Source: Alphaproteobacteria bacterium (lineage in GTDB: Bacteria; Pseudomonadota; Alphaproteobacteria; Acetobacterales; Acetobacteraceae). From it: a stretch of DNA of 32,286 bases. The notes beneath the pieces are model-generated. The model had not been told where the DNA came from, did no database searches, and worked only from the letters and a program-made list of their open reading frames with translations. Location of the stretch: contig JAPLOK010000230.1 in NCBI GenBank assembly GCA_026400775.1, forward strand, positions 1 to 32,286, in the 5' to 3' direction. The position numbers and the translations under genes are program-made. Positions 27,296-32,286 of the stretch are shown here, piece after piece (position 1 is the stretch's first letter; every line of letters begins with the position of its first letter).

Positions 27296-27790
27296 ATGCC
27301 GGTGAAGAAAGCGACTATTCGCGTGGCCAGTACCGCTGACGCGCCAGCAGTCTGCGCGTTGATCCGGGGCCTCGCGGAATACGAGAAGCTGCTCGACGAG
27401 TTCCACGCCACCGAGGAGGGCATCCGCGCCATCCTCACCGATGGCACGGCGCAGGCGCTGGTCGCGGACGTGGACGGCACGCCGGTCGGCCTCGCCCTCT
27501 ACTATCGCACGGCGCTGACCTTCGCCGGCCGTAGCGGGCTGTGGCTGGAGGACCTGTTCGTGCTTCCCACACATCGCGGCCAGGGCATCGGCCGCGCGCT
27601 GCTGCGGGAGTTGGCGCGCATCACCATCGCGGGCGGTCACGCCGCGCTGGAGTGGAACGTGCTGGATTGGAACACGCCCGCCATCGCGGTGTATCGCGCC
27701 ATCGGCGCCGCCCCGCGCGAGGGCTGGACGGATCAACGCTTGCAAGGTGCCGCGCTGCACGCGCTGGCCGAGGAGACGGCAAATGGCTGA
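27296..27790 (+). CDS. GNAT family N-acetyltransferase
   Basis: IRVASTADAPAVCALIRGLAEYEK, GLWLEDLFVLPTHRGQGIGRALLRELARI and WNVLDWNTPAIAVYRAIGA: acetyl-CoA-binding motif and diamine-acetyltransferase-like C-terminus. Confidence 0.9.
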   Translation: MPVKKATIRVASTADAPAVCALIRGLAEYEKLLDEFHATEEGIRAILTDGTAQALVADVDGTPVGLALYYRTALTFAGRSGLWLEDLFVLPTHRGQGIGRALLRELARITIAGGHAALEWNVLDWNTPAIAVYRAIGAAPREGWTDQRLQGAALHALAEETANG

Positions 27791-29174
27791 ACAATTCGAC
27801 CTGGTGGTGCTCGGCGGCGGCCCCGGCGGCTATGTCGCCGCAATCCGCGCGGCGCAGTTGAAGATGAAGGTTGCGCTGGTGGAGCGCGAGCATCTGGGCG
27901 GCATCTGCCTGAACTGGGGCTGCATCCCGACCAAGGCGCTGCTGCGGGCTTCCGAGATCAACCACCTGCTGCACAGCCTCGATGCCTATGGGTTCGCGGC
28001 TGACAATATCCGCTTCGATTTCGACAAGGTGATCACGCGCTCGCGCGGTGTGGCGGCGCAGCTCTCGGGCGGCGTGAAGCACCTGCTGAAGAAGAACAAG
28101 GTGACGGTGTTCGACGGCCATGGCGCACTCGCTGGCCCCGGCAAGCTCGCGGTGACCGCGGGCGGCAAGACCACGGAATTGGCCGCGAAGCACATCATCC
28201 TGGCCACCGGCGCGCGCGCCCGCGTGCTGCCCGGCATGGAGCCCGACGGCAAGCTGATCTGGTCCTACCGCGAAGCCATGGTGCCGACCGCGATGCCGAA
28301 ATCGCTCATCGTCGTGGGGTCGGGCGCCATCGGGTCCGAATTCGCGTCCTTCTACCTGAACATGGGTGCGAAGGTGACGCTGGTGGAGATGATGGACCGC
28401 GTCCTGCCAGTGGAAGACGCGGAGATTTCCGGCTTCGTGCAGAAGGCTTTCGTGAAGCAGGGCATGGACGTGATCACCAATGCCCGCGTGCAGGGTGTGC
28501 GCAAGGGTGCCGACAATGTCACCGCCATCATCGAAGCCAATGGCAAGGTGCAGGAGAACGTCGCGGACCGGCTGATTTCCGCCGTCGGCATTGTCGGCAA
28601 TGTCGAGAAGATCGGCCTGGAGGGCACCAAGATCCAGGTGGACCGCACCCATGTCCTGACCGACCCGATGGGCCGCACCGGCGAGCCTGGCGTCTATGCC
28701 ATCGGCGACCTGACCGGGCCGCCTTGGCTTGCGCATAAGGCGAGCCATGAGGCGATCATCTGCGTCGAGAACATCGCCGGCCTGCACCCGCATGCGATGG
28801 ATGTGCTGAACATTCCCGGCTGCACCTATTGCCGCCCGCAGGTGGCGAGCGTGGGCCTGACAGAGGCCGCCGCGAAGGCCAAGGGCCATGAGGTCAAGGT
28901 CGGCCGCTTCCCCTTCATCGGCAATGGCAAGGCGATCGCGATGGGCGAGCCGGAGGGCCTGGTGAAGACCGTGTTCGACGCCAAGACCGGCGAGCTTCTG
29001 GGCGCGCATATGGTCGGCCCCGAAGTGACCGAGATGATCCAGGGCTATGGCATCGCCCGCACGCTGGAGAGCACCGAGGCGGAGCTCATGCACACCGTCT
29101 TCCCGCACCCCACGGTGAGCGAAACCATGCATGAGGCGGTGCTCGACGCCTATGGCCGCGTGATCCACATCTGA
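27783..29174 (+). CDS. lpdA: Dihydrolipoyl dehydrogenase (E3)
   Basis: VVLGGGPGGYVAAIRAAQL, GGICLNWGCIPTKALLR redox-active disulfide, VVGSGAIGSEFASFY, HPTVSETMHEAVLDA. Start at 27783. Confidence 0.96.
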   Translation: MAEQFDLVVLGGGPGGYVAAIRAAQLKMKVALVEREHLGGICLNWGCIPTKALLRASEINHLLHSLDAYGFAADNIRFDFDKVITRSRGVAAQLSGGVKHLLKKNKVTVFDGHGALAGPGKLAVTAGGKTTELAAKHIILATGARARVLPGMEPDGKLIWSYREAMVPTAMPKSLIVVGSGAIGSEFASFYLNMGAKVTLVEMMDRVLPVEDAEISGFVQKAFVKQGMDVITNARVQGVRKGADNVTAIIEANGKVQENVADRLISAVGIVGNVEKIGLEGTKIQVDRTHVLTDPMGRTGEPGVYAIGDLTGPPWLAHKASHEAIICVENIAGLHPHAMDVLNIPGCTYCRPQVASVGLTEAAAKAKGHEVKVGRFPFIGNGKAIAMGEPEGLVKTVFDAKTGELLGAHMVGPEVTEMIQGYGIARTLESTEAELMHTVFPHPTVSETMHEAVLDAYGRVIHI

Positions 29175-29186
29175 AGTGGCTTACCT

Positions 29187-29212
29187 GCTGGTCAGGCGAC
29201 GGCCTGACCAGC
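29187..29212. terminator. Probable shared hairpin between convergent lpdA and coxL-like genes
   Basis: Perfect 11-bp stem GCTGGTCAGGC-GACG-GCCTGACCAGC; no strong T-tract on either side. Confidence 0.55.
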
Positions 29213-29220
29213 GACAGGCA

Positions 29221-31497
29221 TCAGCCGTTCAACGCCCGCCAGATCACCTCCGGCGTCGCCGGCATGTCGATATGCGCAACCCCCAGCGCATCGCATAGCG
29301 CATTCATCACCGCCGGCAGCGAGCCCGCGCAGCCGGCCTCGCCACACCCCTTTGCGCCGAGCGGATTGGTAGTGGCAGGCACGGGACGCGAGGCGAAGCC
29401 CATCATCGGCAGGTCATCGGCGCGCGGCAGGCAGTAATCCATGTAGCTGCCGCTCAGCAGCTGGCCTTCCTCGGAATAGGCCACGCGCTCATACAGCGCC
29501 TGGCCAATGCCCTGTGCGATGCCGCCATGCGCCTGGCCCTCGACCAGCAGCGGGTTCACCACCACGCCGAAATCATTGACCGTGGTGTAGGCCACGACCT
29601 GCGCTGCGCCGGTCTCGGGGTCCACCTCCACTTCGGCGATGTGGCAGCCATTCGGGTAGGCCTGTGGCGCTTCGTCGAAGACATGCCGCACATCCAAGGC
29701 ACCCGGGTGCTTGGCGGCCAGTTCCATGATGCCGATGCTCCGATCCGTGCCGGCAATCGCGAAGCGGCCGGCTTCGAATTCGATGTCGCCCAGTGCCGCT
29801 TCCAGCGCGTCGGCGGCCAAGGGGCGGCCTTTCTCGATCACCTTGGCCGAAGCCTCGATGATCGCAGCCCCGCTCGCCATCAGCGATTTCGAACCACCCG
29901 TGCCGCCGCCGGCTACCAGTTCGTCGCTGTCGCTCTGGAACAGCCGCACGCTCTCGAAGGGCACGCCCAGCTGCGACACCAGCACCTGCGCGAAGGGCGT
30001 CCAGTGCCCCTGCCCGTAATCCAGCGTACCGGTGATGATCGTCACCGTGCCGTCCTTCTCGAAGCGCAGCCCGCCCTGTTCCTTAGCAGGCGGCGCAGTG
30101 CATTCCAGAAAATTGCCGATGCCGATGCCGCGCAGCTTGCCGCGCGCCTTCGCCTCCGCCCGGCGCACGGCGAAGCCGTGGTAATCTGCGGCCTCCACCG
30201 CCTGGTCCAGCAGCGCCGAAAACTCGCCGCCATCATAGACGCTGCCCGATGCCGCCTTGTAGGGCATGGCCTCCGGCCGGATGTGGTTCAGCTTGCGCAG
30301 CGCCACGGCATCGCGGCCCGTCTCGCGCGCCGCCGTCTCGATCAGGCGCTCGAAGAAATAATTGCCCTCCGGCCGCCCGGCGCCGCGATAGGCGCTGACC
30401 GGCGAGGTGTTGGTCACCATGCAGCGCGTGCTCACCTCGATCAGCGGCAGGGCATAGTTGGACTGCACGTTCTTCACGAAATTGCCGGTGCCCATCAGCG
30501 GCGCCACGGTGGACAGATAGGCCCCCATATTGCCGTAGCTGGTCAGCCGCACCGCCAGGAACTTGCCATCCGCATCCAGCGCCAATTCCGCATCCACCTC
30601 ATGGTCGCGCCCATGCGCGTCGGAGACAAAGGACCCCGTCCGTTCATCCGTCCATTTCACCGGCCGGCCCAGCGCGCGCGCCGCATGCAGCAGGCAGGCA
30701 TATTCCGGATAGGCGCTGGCCTTCATGCCGAAACTGCCGCCGACATTATGCGTAAAGACGCGGAATTCCCCGGGATTGACGCCCATGATGGCAGCCATCT
30801 GGTTGCGCAGGCCGAACACGCCCTGGCTGCCCACTGTCAGCGTATAGCGCCCATCCGCCCATTCGCCGATCGCAGCGCGCGGTTCCATCGCGCAGACCAC
30901 GATGCGCGAATTGCGGATCGACAGGCGCGAGACATGGGCTGCGGCCGCGAAGGTCTCGGCCACCTTCGCCTTGTCGCCGAACTGGAAATCCAGCACACAA
31001 TTCTCGGGCAGGTGGTCATAGAGCGGCGTGGCGCTTGCGGCCTGGCTGGCCTCGGTCACGGCGGGCAGCGCGTCCACATCCATCAGCACCGCCTCGGCCG
31101 CGTCCTTGGCCTGGTGCTTGGTCTCGGCCACCACCACGGCGACCGGATCGCCCACCCAGCGCACCCGGTCCGACGCCAGCGGCCCGCGCTGGATGTTGCG
31201 CAGGGGCGAGCCATCGGCGTTCTTCAATGGCAGCACGCAGATCATCGGGCCGTAACCCGCCATATCCGCCGCCGTGTAGACCGCCAGAACACCCGGCATC
31301 GCCCGCGCTGCTTCCACATCAACGCCACGCAGCACGCCATGCGCATAGGGGCTGCGCACCATAACGGCGAAGACCTGGCCGGCGCGGTTCACATCATCCG
31401 TGTAGCGGCCCTCGCCGCGCAGCAGCGTCGGGTCTTCCTGGCGCGGCACCGGCTGGCCGATGGCGAATTTCAGGTTGGGCAGGTTGGTGTCGGGCAT
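29221..31497 (-). CDS. Xanthine dehydrogenase family molybdopterin-binding subunit, form II CO-dehydrogenase large-subunit (CoxL)-like
   Basis: GQPVPRQEDPTLLRGEGRYTDDV, HNVGGSFGMKA, SAYRGAGRPEGNYFFERLIE (form II AYRGAGR) and GAKGCGEAGCAGSLPAVMNAL. Start at 31497. Confidence 0.92.
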   Translation of the reverse strand: MPDTNLPNLKFAIGQPVPRQEDPTLLRGEGRYTDDVNRAGQVFAVMVRSPYAHGVLRGVDVEAARAMPGVLAVYTAADMAGYGPMICVLPLKNADGSPLRNIQRGPLASDRVRWVGDPVAVVVAETKHQAKDAAEAVLMDVDALPAVTEASQAASATPLYDHLPENCVLDFQFGDKAKVAETFAAAAHVSRLSIRNSRIVVCAMEPRAAIGEWADGRYTLTVGSQGVFGLRNQMAAIMGVNPGEFRVFTHNVGGSFGMKASAYPEYACLLHAARALGRPVKWTDERTGSFVSDAHGRDHEVDAELALDADGKFLAVRLTSYGNMGAYLSTVAPLMGTGNFVKNVQSNYALPLIEVSTRCMVTNTSPVSAYRGAGRPEGNYFFERLIETAARETGRDAVALRKLNHIRPEAMPYKAASGSVYDGGEFSALLDQAVEAADYHGFAVRRAEAKARGKLRGIGIGNFLECTAPPAKEQGGLRFEKDGTVTIITGTLDYGQGHWTPFAQVLVSQLGVPFESVRLFQSDSDELVAGGGTGGSKSLMASGAAIIEASAKVIEKGRPLAADALEAALGDIEFEAGRFAIAGTDRSIGIMELAAKHPGALDVRHVFDEAPQAYPNGCHIAEVEVDPETGAAQVVAYTTVNDFGVVVNPLLVEGQAHGGIAQGIGQALYERVAYSEEGQLLSGSYMDYCLPRADDLPMMGFASRPVPATTNPLGAKGCGEAGCAGSLPAVMNALCDALGVAHIDMPATPEVIWRALNG

Positions 31498-31576
31498 GGC
31501 GAGGCCTTTCTGTTGACAAGAGGGTAATGCCGCATGGGGCTTCCGCAAGTGCGCCTGGCGCGCCACGCTGCCGGCA

Positions 31577-32286
31577 ATGGATCCCTTTGCCCGTCTGCCG
31601 CGCGCCTTGCAGGGCATTCTGTACACGCTGCTGGCGGGTCTGCTGCTGACCTTCCTGAACGCCATCATGCGCGTGCTGGTGCAGACGCTGGATGTCTACC
31701 AGGTGCAATGCCTGCGCTACTTCTTCGGCGCGGTGGTGGTGCTGCCGATCGTGCTGCGCCTGGGCCTGCGCGGCTGCCGCACGCAGGCGCTGGGGCTGCA
31801 ACTCTGGCGCGGTGTCACGCACACGCTGGGGCTTGCGCTGTGGTTCACCGCCCTGCCCTTCGTGCCGCTGTCGGACATCGCCGCCATCGGCTTCACCACG
31901 CCGCTCTTCATCATGCTGGGCGCCGCGCTGTTCCTGGGCGAGAAGACCGATGCGCGCCGCTGGGCCGGCGTGGGCCTGGGCTTCCTGGGCGTGATGGTGG
32001 TGATGGCGCCGGCCTTCACCGGCAGCGGCGGCTTCGCGATGCTGCTGCTGCTGGCCTCAGCCCCCCTCTTCGCCGCCTCCTTCCTGATCGCCAAGGCACT
32101 GACGCGCCATGACAGCCCGGCGGTGATCGTGATCTGGCAGGCGGCCATGGTGGCGGTGATGAGCCTGCCCATCGCGATCCCCGGCTGGACCTGGCCCAGC
32201 GCCTGGGAATGGACGCTGCTGGTCGCCTGCGGCGTGATCGGCAGCCTGGGGCATTTCTGCCTGACGCGCGCCTTCGCCGCGGCCGA
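31577..32286 (+). CDS. EamA/DMT-family transporter (3' truncated by window end)
   Basis: Open frame from ATG 31577: MDPFARLPRALQGILYTLLAGLLLTFLNAIMRVLVQTLDVYQVQCLRYFFGAVVVLPIVLRL..IGFTTPLFIMLGAALFLGEKTDARRWAGVGLGFLGVMVV..; runs off the edge with no stop. Confidence 0.88.
   Translation, partial: MDPFARLPRALQGILYTLLAGLLLTFLNAIMRVLVQTLDVYQVQCLRYFFGAVVVLPIVLRLGLRGCRTQALGLQLWRGVTHTLGLALWFTALPFVPLSDIAAIGFTTPLFIMLGAALFLGEKTDARRWAGVGLGFLGVMVVMAPAFTGSGGFAMLLLLASAPLFAASFLIAKALTRHDSPAVIVIWQAAMVAVMSLPIAIPGWTWPSAWEWTLLVACGVIGSLGHFCLTRAFAAA

Noticed and set aside
29527-31527. 666-aa plus-strand ORF opposite the coxL-like gene
   Set aside because: Low-complexity H/R/A-rich translation without recognisable domain; mirror frame of a strongly conserved protein.

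Overview
High-GC alphaproteobacterial chromosomal window; gene content and order suggest Acetobacteraceae/Roseomonas-like, though taxonomy is inference. About 29 protein-coding genes are supported, with no rRNA, tRNA or CRISPR seen. From left to right: the 5' end of an IS630-type transposase cut by the window edge; a Bug/TctC binding protein; a translationally coupled sulfite-oxidase-like / glutathione peroxidase / folK set; an atypical SDR; a TctC-TctB-TctA solute transporter; a divergent four-gene overlapping operon (M20 amidohydrolase, creatininase-family, PanE-like reductase, GST); a DUF429 protein; a small Cys-rich exported protein coupled to cytochrome b561; rmlBACD (dTDP-L-rhamnose); a large orphan membrane protein; a serine-glyoxylate-type aminotransferase; a Kef-type antiporter; eno; an FtsB/DivIC-like protein; pdhA, pdhB and pdhC, an orphan ORF, a GNAT and lpd; a lone form-II CoxL-like molybdenum hydroxylase large subunit; and an EamA transporter running off the right edge (absent from the supplied ORF track). 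The most notable observations are a pdhC (E2) lipoyl domain that appears to lack its last ~16 residues while the E1-beta lipoyl domain is intact, an SDR lacking the catalytic YxxxK motif, the compact uncharacterised catabolic operon paired with a Tct transporter, an orphan CoxL-like subunit with no partner subunits nearby, and an unrecognised ORF inside the PDH locus. I did not find a clear-cut novel defence or mobile system.
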